Assembly: GCA_003415625.1 (NCBI GenBank)
Contig: PYIU01000004.1
Location: forward strand, 2,046,001-2,110,000
Source of the DNA: Aquanectria penicillioides
Taxonomy: Eukaryota; Ascomycota; Sordariomycetes; Hypocreales; Nectriaceae
DNA: 64,000 bases
Direction: 5' to 3'
The translations under genes and the position numbers were made by a program. Positions 1 through 10,953 of the stretch are shown here, one piece after another. Positions within the stretch are counted from its first letter, which is position 1; every line of letters starts with the position of its first letter. Below the pieces are notes generated by a model. The model did not search any database and was not told where the DNA came from. It saw nothing but the letters and a program-made list of their open reading frames with translations.

Positions 1-253
1 TGTGGACTTTATGCTAGTTTAGTCGTAACGGTTGGAAATAGAGCGATATTATTATATAGAGCACATTATACGTACAGTATCCGCACATTACCAAGCAGGA
101 CCTAGGCGTTTCCGCCTTCAATGGAGCCCAAGCACGCGTACTCGATCTTGATGGGTAGACCGCTCCTCAAGCCCCCGTATTGGTCTGCATTGATTCCCAT
201 TTCACTCTTCGTTCTGTCCTCGCCCATCATCTGGGTTTCTCGTCCTTCCCAAT

Positions 254-977
254 CTAGGTCAAAATCGCAGGCTGAGGAGCCTCGGCGGCGGGAGTACGGG
301 CTCCGGTAGGAGGCAGGAACAGGGGAAGATAGGTAATGGCAAGGGACATGACTATTTTCCCTCGATGTTAGTGACACGAGCAGAGACTGGCCGATTGGGG
401 ACAGCGGGTACGTACTGGACATGCCGACGGAGAAATAGCCGGGGGTGGTGGCGTTCTTCTTGGCCTCCTCGCTCTCACCCAACCAGCTCTGGATGGAGAA
501 GACAACGGCGGCCCTGGATCCCGAGTTTACGAGTTAGCATTTCCATCATTGATTGATTGATTGGGGGCGTAGTCCGGCAGTGGGGGTCGCCAGGTTGATG
601 TTGGAAAGGCGATCCCCTCATCGATGACACCATTCAGCATCACGGCCAGAAAGGGGCATCGCAGACGTACCATCCGACGAGCTTGTTGCGGGTGAACATG
701 GCGGCCATGGGAAGGGTCGTGGAGAGGGTCGAGGCGAAGTCGTTGGTGTCGCCCTTGGCCTTGGGTTCCTGATACGGGATGACTAGTCGGGGGGTTAGCA
801 TCTATCCCATGTATTGAAGCGCATCGCGTTGTGTCGCATTGGCGGCTCGGGCTTGGACTTGGAAGCGCTGCCGTATGCATAACAGAGACGGAGGGCCTCG
901 TCGATCGCGAGAGCCGAGGGGGGGCTTGAGAGCGACTCACTCAGGTCAGGCCGTCGTGAATCCTTGTTGGGCGCCAT
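254..977 (-). CDS. Asterix-like ER membrane protein (UPF0139 / WDR83OS family)
   Basis: Four exons on the minus strand (941-977, 671-782, 416-513, 254-351) join in frame to 114 residues. Introns use GTGAGT or GTACGT donors and AG acceptors. The product starts MAPNKDSRRPDLIIPY. It has a hydrophobic stretch around residues 38-60 containing KLVGWAAVVFSIQSW, then a polar GESEEAKK segment, a second hydrophobic segment (SIMSLAITYLPLFLPP) and a short Ala/Pro tail. This order (RRP..IPY, first membrane segment ending in Ser/Trp, charged loop, second membrane segment ending in Leu-Pro) is that of the Asterix/UPF0139 family. In animals Asterix is the small partner of CCDC47 in the PAT complex, which shields polar membrane segments during insertion at the ER translocon. 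That function here is inferred from family membership. Length fits the family (about 105-120 residues). The third intron and the C-terminus are the least certain parts. Confidence 0.85.
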
Positions 978-1451
978 GGTGTCTGGTTGTGTGGTTGAGA
1001 TGAGGACGATAGGTTGATGTCGCAATTTGGCTGCTGCGAGCTGTCTTTGGGGCCTCGTGGTAGCGGCTCGAGTCCTTGAACGGGGGTATTGGCATGTGGG
1101 GAAGCGCTAGTCCATTTTTGGGTACTCGTGGCGTGGCCGCCGGGGACCTGCTCAAAAGGGAAAGGGAAATCTTGAGAACGGGTGCTTTTGATGAACATGC
1201 ACTTGGCATTGGCTTCAGCTGCTCTAATTCAATCGACTCTCTGGTTGCTACCTATCTAACGACCAAGCGAAGTGTCCAGAACAGCAGGCTAGGTCCCGAC
1301 TGTTCACGCAGGATTATTTGGTGGTCTTCTCACTCGACTAATCCTCATGTTCAGAAAACAGTGGGTTGGATTCTAACGAGTATCCTAGAGTCACTCGCTT
1401 ACATCCAGGCTCTTGTCATTTCCCTTCCCGTTTCTGAGACGACCACCATCA
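978..1451. other. Gene-free stretch upstream of the Asterix gene
   Basis: This stretch contains the presumed promoter and 5' UTR of the Asterix-like gene, including a CT/CA-rich leader just upstream of its start codon, and the 3' region of the next minus-strand gene. Open frames on both strands here lack splice-compatible continuation and look like chance ORFs. Confidence 0.4.
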
Positions 1452-2681
1452 TCACGGGCCTAGGCCAACCAGCTCTTGCATGCGCTTCCTTCGGCGTGCC
1501 AGGCATCTTTCTCGGTCGTAGTCAATCTCCGTCGATATGTCGCAGCTCAGGTGCACTACAACTTTTTTCAGTTGAGCGAAGCTCGCATGGGTTGATGGAA
1601 GCTGAGACGCGAGGGTGTCTACCAGCACTTGAACATCGTGGACAATCTGCTTCTTGTTGTCCGAGCCTTCCAAGGTCCGCTGCGTTTTGAGCCGCTGATC
1701 ATCATCGGTCTCAATTGCCCGAAGGAGATCGCTTGTTTTCTGCAGTAACTGATCCATTTTGTAAAATGTGCGCCTGAAGCCCTCAGCAGATGCCTCTAGC
1801 TTGTCAGTGGCTGTAAGAAATTCTCTACGAGCCTCCATTTGTTCCTCCGCTGTAACTTGTCGCTCTTCTTGTCTGTGGCGTTCTTGACAGTCGAGCCACG
1901 ACATGCCGTTCTCCAGCTCCTGGACGCAGCTTAACATCTGTTCTCGCTGTCCTGGAGCGAGCCCTGCTGTCATCTGCCGCATATCATGTAATGGTTTTGC
2001 AAGCATATTCCGCCAAACAAGAAGTGGAGCAGGTATCTCCGTCTCGCAGGTGTAAGAATACTCCTCAAGGTCATCAAAAGCTCGGTCAACCTAAGACACC
2101 AGCTTGGCATTATAGAGTACGCCCCAGAACGAAATCTTGTATTTTGCCGCTTCCGTGAGAACCTTGACTTTGTGCTCATCCAACCAGGCGTCTATTTGGC
2201 TTTTGAGCTGGCCCTGATCTAACACGTGATCGCCAAGCTTCTCCAAAATCTCGTGACCTGCTGCCATGACACTTGTGCGTGTTATTGTCCTCTTTCTCCT
2301 CAAAGTAATTGAATTGGATGAATCCGGGGGGCCATGCGATGCAGGGTGATTGATGTCGTCCCCGCAGTGACTAAGGCGTTGCTGATCTTGCACTCTCTCT
2401 GCCTTGATTGGAGCCTCCACATTGGTTGGAGACTCTGCTTTGATGGGGGACTCTGCCTTTGTTGAGGTCCTGGTTTTTTTGTTGTCTTGTCTGCATATCT
2501 GCCCCCTCTTGGCCCTCATGGGAATTTGGTCCAGGCTTTCCTCAAGAGAATGCTTCTTCGTGGAGGGAACTTGTGAAGGCTTCATCTCGAACGGATTGCC
2601 AGACCTATCAGTCGGGGTCCAACTTAGGCCTTCTATAGATCCCTCAGATTCGGAGAAAGATTTGAGAAACTTGGAATCCAT
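1452..2681 (-). pseudogene. Uncharacterised coiled-coil protein gene interrupted by one in-frame TAG
   Basis: From the ATG at 2681 an open frame runs 196 codons to a TAG at 2091-2093. The same frame then continues without interruption for about 212 codons to a stop at 1452. The N-terminal third is polar and Ser/Pro/Lys-rich, with a short repeated unit (KAESPIKAESPTNVEAPIKAE) near residues 75-95. The middle is a compact helical stretch around the stop (ISFWGVLYNAKLVS then VDRAFDDLEEYSY). The C-terminal half is strongly charged and coiled-coil-like. I do not recognise the family. The smooth continuation across the TAG suggests a single CAG (Gln) to TAG change. The alternatives are a short intron ending in CTTAG/GTTGAC (78 nt with a GTCAAG donor keeps frame, but it would remove coding-looking sequence) or sequencing error. 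Product size would be about 408 residues if read through. Confidence 0.5.
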
Positions 2682-3394
2682 TGCGTCCCAAATGGGTTAT
2701 TACTGAGGAAACAATTTACGGATAAGAGGACCGAAGAAAGGACAGTCGGCCATCTTCCTCTTGTATTGATGTGGGGAGGCGATGATCAACAAAAAGATGC
2801 CCCTGCACTGCATTAAATATCCATCTACTATGATTCACTGCAGCGGATGTACACTGATAGGGATAGTGAATATGCTTCTTTTCACTTCTATGCCCATACA
2901 TTCGGTTTACAATATCACAGTCATGTGCAGTTCAGAAGCCCATCCGGTCTGAGGATTCGCTGCTACGAGAGGATAGATCCTGACTGTTGACAATCACTCA
3001 AAAATATACTGAAATGAGCCTATACGGAGGTCCTCTACTTCGTCCTTCAGCAAGACTCGGATATGCACAATTAAACAAGGCTTGGCAACACGAGTGCAAA
3101 TCTCGGACAAATTGATTCGTTTCTTAGAGCCCCTTAATTCAGGAGCATCGAGTGGTATCAAACATGGACTGTGCTGTAACATCTTCCCGTGCATCATCAT
3201 ATCGTATCCCAAAAATGAAAAGAACAGAAACAGGCCACCCTATCCAACACAGTCCCGAAAGCCAGCACATTACCCATCCATTTCAATGGGCTTGAAACCC
3301 CAAACACACAAAGATACGCCAACATATGAGTTACTCCCCTTTCCACATGTTTCCAATTATTTTGATCATTTTGTTCTTCTCGGTTCGTCGGGGC
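2682..3394. other. Gene-free stretch
   Basis: This lies between the start of the interrupted coiled-coil gene and the stop of the 879-residue gene, both on the minus strand. It must hold the promoter of the former and the 3' UTR of the latter. I see no convincing coding exon, RNA gene or repeat. Confidence 0.4.
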
Positions 3395-6170
3395 TTACTC
3401 GACCCGGATGATGACCTTCCACTGTAACGCCCCGGCCTCCCTAATAGCACAAGCCAGGCATCCCCGCTTCCTGCGGCTAATGATGGCGTTCCACCCGTTC
3501 TGGGCGCAAATGGCCCGCACCAGAATTTCCATGTCGGAGCCAAACTGGCGCTTTCGCGACTCGAAATGCATCTGCGCCGCGGCGGGGAAGCTTCCTCGTC
3601 GCTGGACGATGTTGTATTTGGACGTCAGGCGCTCGCGGGTCGGGGACATCGGCGTCTCCGGCGCAATGTTGGTGATACAATCAATGACGAGTACACGCTC
3701 ACTACCGCTCCTCTGCGAAGGGCGGCGGGCATTGGTCGTAACGGCGAGAAGCTCGGAGAGCGGGGCGTGTTGCCTCCTCAGTAACTCCGAGACATGCATG
3801 ACCGTGTAGTTGTAGTACTTGTGCAAGGGATGACCTGCGGCAATAGGGTTAGTCACGGATGCTACTCAGAGATACAAAAACTTAAGGTTATCTTACCAGT
3901 CCTATGCGCAGGGCGAGAGCTCTTGCCCAGCAAATCAGATCCGGAGACATCAATCTGTTGGATTGTCGGACTGGTTGGGGACTTCAAAAATCTGACGCCA
4001 CGGGATGGAGTGCAAGGGTGAGCCGTCACAAAGTTGACGTCGTATGCCAATGAGAACGAAAATCCTTCTGGGACTTGATCGTCAATGGACACTGAGAAGT
4101 TGACTGTGGCAGGGTGAGACAAAAGCTCAGCATCTTTGATAGAAGGCGTGGCATTCTGGTTTTGCTTTGAGAACGGAGCGGTCTGAATCGAGTTGCCGGG
4201 GGCAAGAAGTTCCAAAGATCGCAGCCTGACGGCCAGCATTGGTGGAGGAGTCGAGTAGGTGTTTTCGTGGGGGATGATGAAGTCTGCGGGGAGAACAGAT
4301 AGTTCGTCGGCATCTCCGAGGATGGACGACTCCTTCTCGATACGTTTCTTTGCCCAAAGCCTGGCTTTCTTTCCAAGGTGTGTCATATCTCCTGCAAAAC
4401 CGCATTAGTGTCTATTTTTTTTTCTCCATTGCGGTGTTATCATGAGGACATCAGCATTCGCTTACCAGGGACATCTTCAACCTCGATATTGATCCAACCA
4501 TCACCTTTGCCGAGAGGGAGAATGTCGCTTGAAACCCACCCCATGCACTCTGCTGATCCTTTTCCAGCTGCAATGACTCGGCCAACAATGCAGGATGTGC
4601 TCCAGAAACTCTTGCCTGAGTAGACAAATCCTCCACAAAGGTTGGCAACTGGTCCCAACTTCTCCATTGCCGCGGGATCATTTTCCAGAAGAGTCGCCAT
4701 CAGGAAGTGATACAGGCCATCGCCTGGGAGCATCAGCCCAAAGATGTAAGACTTGGACAGCCAGCCTGAGGCGTGCAGCACAGCAGCCAGCTTCCTGCGT
4801 TGGAATTGGATCCTCTCGTAGGGGCTTTTGGGGCGATCCCAGGCCCCAAAATACGAGTTTCTCTTTACTCCGTTTGCCAACGGAGTAGGGGTCGGAGTAG
4901 GCAGTGCCGGGGTCCCAATCGAATTGTGCAGGTTCTGGGAAATCAAGGCTTCATAAGTGTCAATTCCAGGCCATCGCAGCTTCTTGGCGAAATGAGTAAG
5001 GCCATCGACCTGGCGCTGGGGGTTGCGTCCCCTGATCGTGTAGCTGTAGGTGGAAGCCATTGTTTCTTCTTCGAGGTGGCGCAGGTTGATCTTGCTGACG
5101 AGAGACCCCAGCCAGCCAGAACCTGGGGTAAGTACCTTCGGTGGGGTTCCCTCGACTTTGGTGAGATCAATGTTGTCAAGCCAGCTCCGAGCAAGATGCA
5201 GTGACCACTTGACCATGCTGGTCGCCGCCCTCTCAAAGTGAATGACGTCGATGGGGCGGAAGTTTTCAACGCCATATTCTTCGCCCTCGGTGACGGCGTC
5301 TAGTCGAATAAGGAGCTCTGTGGCGACGAGGATCTGCATGAGAAGCCAGTATTTTTCTTCAGCACGCTCGCTCGTGTGGGCTGCGTCGTGGATGGACGAG
5401 GCATCTTCGAGATCGTCGCCATTTCGGCCTCCCCAAAGGATCTGACCGAGTCTGATCCTCCATTCAACATGGGTAAAGTCGAACCAGACATTAGGTGAGC
5501 CGAGACATTTGAGCAGCGAATTGATCTGATTGGTTAGGCTGTAATGGTCACGCTTGTCGACCACAGCATTGGAGGGTCGCATGAAGGTGTGGAAGAGGTC
5601 CTGGTAGGTTGAGACAGATGCCCTCTTGCGGAGATTGTTGTCGCGATAGAGCTCGCCATTGCGCTTGAGCCTGTCGAGAATCTCCGTCTCTGGGAGGCGG
5701 CGCAGGTGGCCGAGGGGCGAAAGCATGCGCTCGCGTGCCTCAACAATGACTTGGGCTTTCTTGCCGACGCTGTCGAAGCCGAACTGCTCCTCCTCGAGAA
5801 AGTCGCCGACGGCGAGCTCAAGGGCGGCTTGGTAGCCCATCGTGCCCTTCTCGAGACCCTGCATGCTGAGCATGTTTGGGCGCTCGCGGCAGCGGATGAA
5901 GAAGTGGGCTTTGCGAGACTCTGCAACCTTCTTCCGGGCAACAGGATCGCGGTTAGTGTCCCTGGTCAAATGGGGCCAGGCAGTGACGCCGCTCCAGGCG
6001 CGGTCTTCGATCTGGACATGGTCGGTGAGGTCGCGAATCTCCAATGCCTCGTCAAAGGGAAAGGCGACACTAGGATGAGGAGCTCCAGAGCAATGACCCT
6101 CGCTGCGGGCGAAGTATTGGGGAGCCCCAGAGAAGAGCTTCTCAATCTCGCCCTCGGTAAGAGTAGACAT
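3395..6170 (-). CDS. Uncharacterised 879-residue fungal protein
   Basis: Three minus-strand exons (4466-6170, 3897-4391, 3395-3834) join in frame with GTAAGC and GTAAGA donors, giving 879 residues starting MSTLTEGEIEKLFSGAPQYF. I do not recognise a named domain. The N-terminal two thirds look globular and mostly helical, rich in Trp, Leu and Arg, with segments such as HVEWRIRLGQILWGG and LLMQILVATELLIRLD. Around residue 470 there is a Pro/Thr-rich linker (PALPTPTPTPLANG). Next comes a region ending in GDGWINIEVEDVPGDMTHL that crosses the first splice site. The C-terminal 150 residues include RKRQFGSDMEILVRAICAQ and a small basic cluster (ISRRKRGCLAC). There is no signal peptide and no clear transmembrane segment. 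The frame-perfect junctions and sustained coding character make the gene itself secure; its function is unknown. Confidence 0.8.
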
Positions 6171-9100
6171 GATTCTCTCAAGCTTGAGGACAGGTTTAGC
6201 TGGGGGAGAAGAAGGAGAAACCGCCTCCGTGCCCGGGGTCGGGGGAGGAGGAGGGAGGGGCTTGTTCGGATCTGGTGGTGAACGCGGGGAAGCGAGTGGC
6301 CGAGCCCGTGATGGTGAGTAAGGTGGGGCCTGAAAACGGACGGTTCGGTCGGGAGGAGCGGCACGGTGTGGAGGAGAATGCGGGGGGAAGGTGGGCGAGA
6401 CCTAGAAGGGCGGGAGAAGGTCTCTCATTAGTCTGGCGAACAACAATTGAGGCTGCAGCAGCAAGATAACAAAAAATAAAAAGGATGAACGAGGAGGGGA
6501 TGGGCCAGAATGAGATGTGATGTGATGGGTCAAGACAATGAAAATGGATCGATCGGATCAGAGTCAATTTGGGAGGAGGGGCAACAAAAACAGGGCCAAA
6601 AAGCCGACTTGCAGTAGACGCAGCGCAGCACCAAGTCCGATGGGATGGAAAAAACGCCCCAATTGCGCCGCGTCCACCGAGTCTAGCACTGAACCCATGA
6701 CCGATGACCTGAGGTGCAAGGAGTCGACGACGTGCAGCGGGATCGACCTGGCACGCGACACGAATGGACGGGCCCGGGCCATGGGCCACTATAGGTCGCA
6801 AGGTCGGTCCTGGGCGGCACCACGGGGCGCTCACCACAGACCACCACAGGACGGGTCCGGCCTGGGCTGAGGAGAGGGCTCAGTGGCCTGATGGGCCGGA
6901 GATGCCATCTGCACCTCAATCCAGGGCGCTACCAGATCCAATTTGGACGTGTCATAGGGTGCTGTAAAAATTGCGCATCGGATTTCCTCCTCCTCCTCCT
7001 CCTCCTTCTCCTCACCCACGCCTTCGTCTTCGTCGGTGTTTTTTGGGGGGCAGGGAGAGGTGTGGAGAGCGTTTGAATCAAGGTTTCATAAGGGTCTGGG
7101 GAGGTTGGCTTACACTGCTTCCTGGGCTCAACGGGCCCAACGGCGACTCGGCGCTCTCAGCATTCCCTCGCCCACCTCGTTCTTTGACTTTCTTCTTTGC
7201 TCGAGAAAGTAGACCCTGGAGGCGGAAATCTGGCATCGAAAACAACCCGCCCGCTGCCCCTGATCCTGATCCTGATCCCCAGGACCCCCTGATCCAGGTT
7301 CGTCGCGGCGGCTTGGGATGGCGCCAGCATTGTTGCCAGAGTCGTACTCGTCGTCCTCTTCCAGAATCGTGGCGTCCAACCGTTGCTCACGCGGGGAAGG
7401 GGACGCCGGCCCAAGCCTATTCTCGAAAGTTGACTTTGTCTTTTTGTGACCGCTTGGCCTTCTGGGCACCTCGACTGTAGATTTTGACTTCTTGTGGCCC
7501 CCTGGCCGTGGCTTGGTGAGAGGCATGCCACAAGGCTGCTGCTGTTGGCGCTGCTACCGCTGCTACCACTGCTACCACTCCTGTTGCTGCTGCTCCTAAT
7601 GGCCCGCCAACGACCGCGCTGTGACTGACTGCAAATGCACAATCTGCACCTGCAACAAGCATCGGCGGCGAATAGTCGGCGTGTGCGGACACGGATGTGG
7701 ATGTGGTGGATGGTCGACGCCAGTGCAGCAGTTGCGGGTGTCAGTGGGACGGCGACCTCGGACAGACAAGTCAAACGACGTTGGTCTATCAGTCGGTCAG
7801 TCAAAATTCCGTGGTTTCCTACCTCTCCAGTCGTCAGTCAGATGCTTTCGTTTTTTTTTTTTTGGTTTTTCTTTTCCTCCGTCATGGGAATTCCACAAAG
7901 GTATCGGTGAAAGAAAAATGGGATGGGGGAGATTGGGGTCGTTAGGCGAGTCTGGTACCAACAGGGCATCCGGAATGAAGGACGAGGCCCGCCCTGACAC
8001 CATACCCAGACAGTCGGTAGGCCAAGTCGGGGGGACTAACAAAGGAGATGATGATGGTCGATGACGACGAAAACAGTCGACAACAACCAACGGTGATGTT
8101 GCCAACGAGAGGGGATGGGGGAGATAGAAGAGGGTTCTCGCCGCAAGTTTATCATCAACCATCAAACCAAACACGACTAACAACCACTGTCAGTCCACAT
8201 ACGTACATTGCTCAGCATATATGCCATCGGGAAGCCCTGCGGCTGTCTCAGGTCGTTGTCGAGGTGCACAATCCTGCACTGGACCGATTCCACAAATCCC
8301 CCGTCTTGGCTTCCTGTCAGACCTCGTGCTCAAGTACAAAGCCGGCGCACGCGCGAATATCTAGGACTCGTATGCTGCGGGAAACCGGGCTTCTAATAAA
8401 TCGTGGATCTGCGATTCGCCCTCCTTTTTTGGTTTTTTTTCTTGCTCTCTCTCGCTCTCGCTCTCTTTTCGCCAACGTCGTCGTCCGGGGCACGCACTTC
8501 TGAGCTCGGGAAGCAAGCAACCGGCCGGGACTCCGCAGGACACTCCGACAGTCCCGTGCTTACCTCCCGGCTTATATATCCAAAAACTCTGAAGCGGCGC
8601 CCCCTCCATCATCTTCTCTCCCTCCCCTTTCAAATCCACAAAATCCATGTCGTGCCTATCAGCCTCCAATCGACGACGTTCAGCAGGGACTCGCGCTCGA
8701 CCTGTGCGCAAGGTGGCTTCGTGGGTGCGTGGGCCGCCATGGTACTGAAGAGTGGAGGGCTCCCGTGGAGAACGCAGAAAGGACGCCGCTGCAGCATCAC
8801 CACCAGCCGACGCGTTTCGAAACCTCCGCCGCCCGCCTACCGTGCCCACCGGCCTCCTACATCGAGCTACCAACCGGATTCCCCCCCCATTAGCGGTCCC
8901 TCTTCACGCTCTCGGCAAAACCAGCAGCCGCCCCGGCGAGAGAAGCTCGCTGCGACGCCCTAATTACTTTAGAAATCATGGCTTTGAACTCGGTGCTTTT
9001 TTGCTGCGTGGCTAGGTGCCCCCAAGACGGGCCTAGAAGCTCTGGTTGGAGCTATGGTTGCATCTAGGCCAGGGACCGCATAAACCACATCCTGCTCCCA

Positions 9101-10006
9101 ACCATCTCCCCCCCCCCGTATTGTGGCGTTTTGTTTGTCCCCCCAGGACCCATCCTCAGTGTTTGAGGTTGCATGTTTGGCACAGCATGTGTCTGCTCAA
9201 TTCCGAGCCTTGTACTCCGTAGATTGTTTGCCTCAGCTGTATCTCCTCCCTAGATCCCTACCGTTGGCTGTCTCGTACCTGATTGTGCAGCAATATCCTT
9301 ACCACTACCATACTCGCGGGAATCCATCCTCGTTTACGGAGTAGTATCCACTTCTTCCACGCCGCCGTCCTTTTGCATTCGCCCCGTCGGCACTCATGCC
9401 CCGCCATCACAAACCCTGCTCTTCTTCTTCATTTTGAATTTATATGAAACAACGGCCGCACCCGGTTGCCGCCGTCCAGCTCCATCGAAATGTTCGAAAC
9501 ACGCGGCAACGGGTTGCCACGAACTTTCTCAACTTTCACCCTCTCGGGGATAGTTGCATCTGGTGGCACGGCACTTAATATGTCAAAGATAGGTACTGTA
9601 CCCAGAAGTATGGGTACTCGATCAAAGAGGCGCAAACTCCAGCCGGATGCCCTTGTTCTGTCACGCTTCTCACGCCGCTTGCCGCGATGGTTGCCGCCCA
9701 CCACCCGTGCGCCGCTCACAGTCTTGGCCATGATCCCCCCCCACAGAATACGCATTTCCTTTGTGGTATCTCTTATCCCTGGACGCCTTCGCTTTGCCGT
9801 GAATTGAAACTGCTCATCGCAGAAGCCCAAGCTTTCCCTCGTTCCCTTTGTCCCTTGCCTCTCCCGACATCAACTCCTTTCACCGCTTAACCCTAACACT
9901 TTCCCGGCATCCTAGCCAATGGCAACAAGCGGTATTCAAGCTACCCCAGCTAGAGCTGACCGCGTGGGGCCGTCCTGAGCAGCATTGAAGCATTAGTAAG
10001 ACAAAC
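6171..10006. other. Long gene-poor interval (3.8 kb)
   Basis: This GC-rich interval lies between the start of the 879-residue gene and the end of the roadblock gene. It carries many overlapping ORFs on both strands that read as low-complexity Pro/Arg/Ser protein, which I treat as chance ORFs except for the weak candidate at 7128-7526. It also holds CCT-repeat sequence around 6985-7010, a 9-bp tandem GCTGCTACC near 7550-7580, a CTGATC hexamer repeat near 7260-7280, a TATA-like box followed by a CT-rich tract near 8572-8630, and two exact TACTCCGTA/TACGGAGTA words (9213-9221, 9335-9343). A long 5' leader with introns for the minus-strand gene is possible. Confidence 0.4.
7128..7526 (-). CDS. 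Possible small charged protein (weak candidate)
   Basis: An ATG at 7526 opens 132 codons. The first about 90 residues look more protein-like than neighbouring ORFs. A duplicated motif (GHKKSKSTVEV and GHKKTKSTFEN) is followed by SPREQRLDATILEEDDEYDSG and a Gly/Asp/Gln repeat encoded by tandem GATCAG hexamers. The last 35 residues look less natural, so a splice site near the DQDQDQG repeat may lead to another exon that I could not place. No family is recognised. It could equally be a chance ORF in a GC-rich leader. Confidence 0.3.
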   Translation of the reverse strand: MPLTKPRPGGHKKSKSTVEVPRRPSGHKKTKSTFENRLGPASPSPREQRLDATILEEDDEYDSGNNAGAIPSRRDEPGSGGPGDQDQDQGQRAGCFRCQISASRVYFLEQRRKSKNEVGEGMLRAPSRRWAR

Positions 10007-10540
10007 TCAGGCCCGTTCAAGCCGGGGGGTATCATGCACCACCACGAGCAAGTATTTGGCATCCGGGACGATCACAAGCTCCTGTTTCCTTGTCCGTAAC
10101 CGAAGAAGCTTCACCTCATCCTATCGAGAATCAGCTGTGACCCCTGGTCCACACTCCGGTGGAAGATGAAAGGCAACCCACCTCGGAATCCAATTCTTGC
10201 ACAAAGTTTCCTGAGTTGTTCACAAAGTTCCACACCATTCCCGCAAACTGTTCCACCCCTCGTGACTCGCTCTCCTCTGGTGCGGGGTTCTCGCTCGAGA
10301 AGGACGTCGCAGTTGATGTGGTTCGTGTCTTAGATGGCTGGAGAGCATCGATTTGTCCGCCAGTCTTCAGAATCGCTCCGGTAGCTCGGTCGAGGACGAT
10401 GCTGGCCTTGACGCCCGGTTTCTTTGATAGGCGGCCCAGCTTCTCATCAAGAGGGTCCTGCCCATTTGCCTATCGCGAGTTAGAGAAGCCCCTTCACCGC
10501 AGTGTGTTTTGAACCATCATACCAGTGAAGAATCAGCCAT
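10007..10540 (-). CDS. Roadblock/LC7 domain protein
   Basis: Three minus-strand exons (10523-10540, 10182-10469, 10007-10120) join to 139 residues. Exon 1 encodes only MADSSL. The introns begin GTATGA and GTGGGT and both end CGATAG. The product has the roadblock/LC7 pattern: DEKLGRLSKKPGVKASIVLD at residues 14-33, then RATGAILKTGGQ, a helix with VEQFAGMVWNFVNN near residues 77-90, and closing strands RLRTRKQELVIVPD and KYLLVVVHD. Family members are homodimeric light chains of cytoplasmic dynein or small scaffold subunits of Ragulator/GTPase regulators; which one applies here cannot be decided from sequence. A Ser/Thr/Glu-rich insertion of about 25 residues sits between the second strand and the helix. 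The gene is divergent from IPI1 with about 410 bp between the start codons. Confidence 0.85.
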
Positions 10541-10953
10541 TTTATGGGTGCCTGAATAGGATAAACAATGCTCCGCCCGCAGGAATCAATGCATCAATCT
10601 GAAAGGACGGTGTGAGTCTCACGAGAGCGCGTAGCGTGCTTGAGATCGATGTTGCGACGGCGTTGCCCCCTGGCAGCGTGATCTGGGTGGTAGTTAGCTC
10701 CCAGCTCCCAGTCGCGGGGGCCAGGAGCCAGGTTCTGCCGCTCGACACCGCCAAAGTTTCGGTGCCCCACCCAAGTCCAATATGGGAAATCTTCGAGAAA
10801 CACCATCGAGAACTTCATGTGCAAACTTTTATGCAAATATTTGTTGATAGAAGCAACAACGTCGTCCTTATTCTCTCTCCTCGCCCATATTTAAATTTCA
10901 ACAAAACCTGAGATATTTGATTGTTTTAAACCGCCAACTTTTAAACCGCCAAC
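10541..10953. promoter_or_regulatory. Bidirectional promoter of roadblock gene and IPI1
   Basis: These 413 bp separate two divergent start codons. The IPI1 side has an AT-rich segment (TATTTAAATTTC near 10889) and a repeated TTTAAACCGCCAAC just before the IPI1 ATG. No specific factor site is assigned. Sharing of control elements is inferred from the distance only. Confidence 0.45.

Noticed and set aside
2091..2093. Programmed stop-codon readthrough at the in-frame TAG
   Set aside because: There is no readthrough context (such as a following CTA) and no known family precedent; mutation, error or a small intron is simpler.
9886..9898. Telomere-like TAACCCTAAC
   Set aside because: A single copy without tandem repetition in an internal intergenic region.
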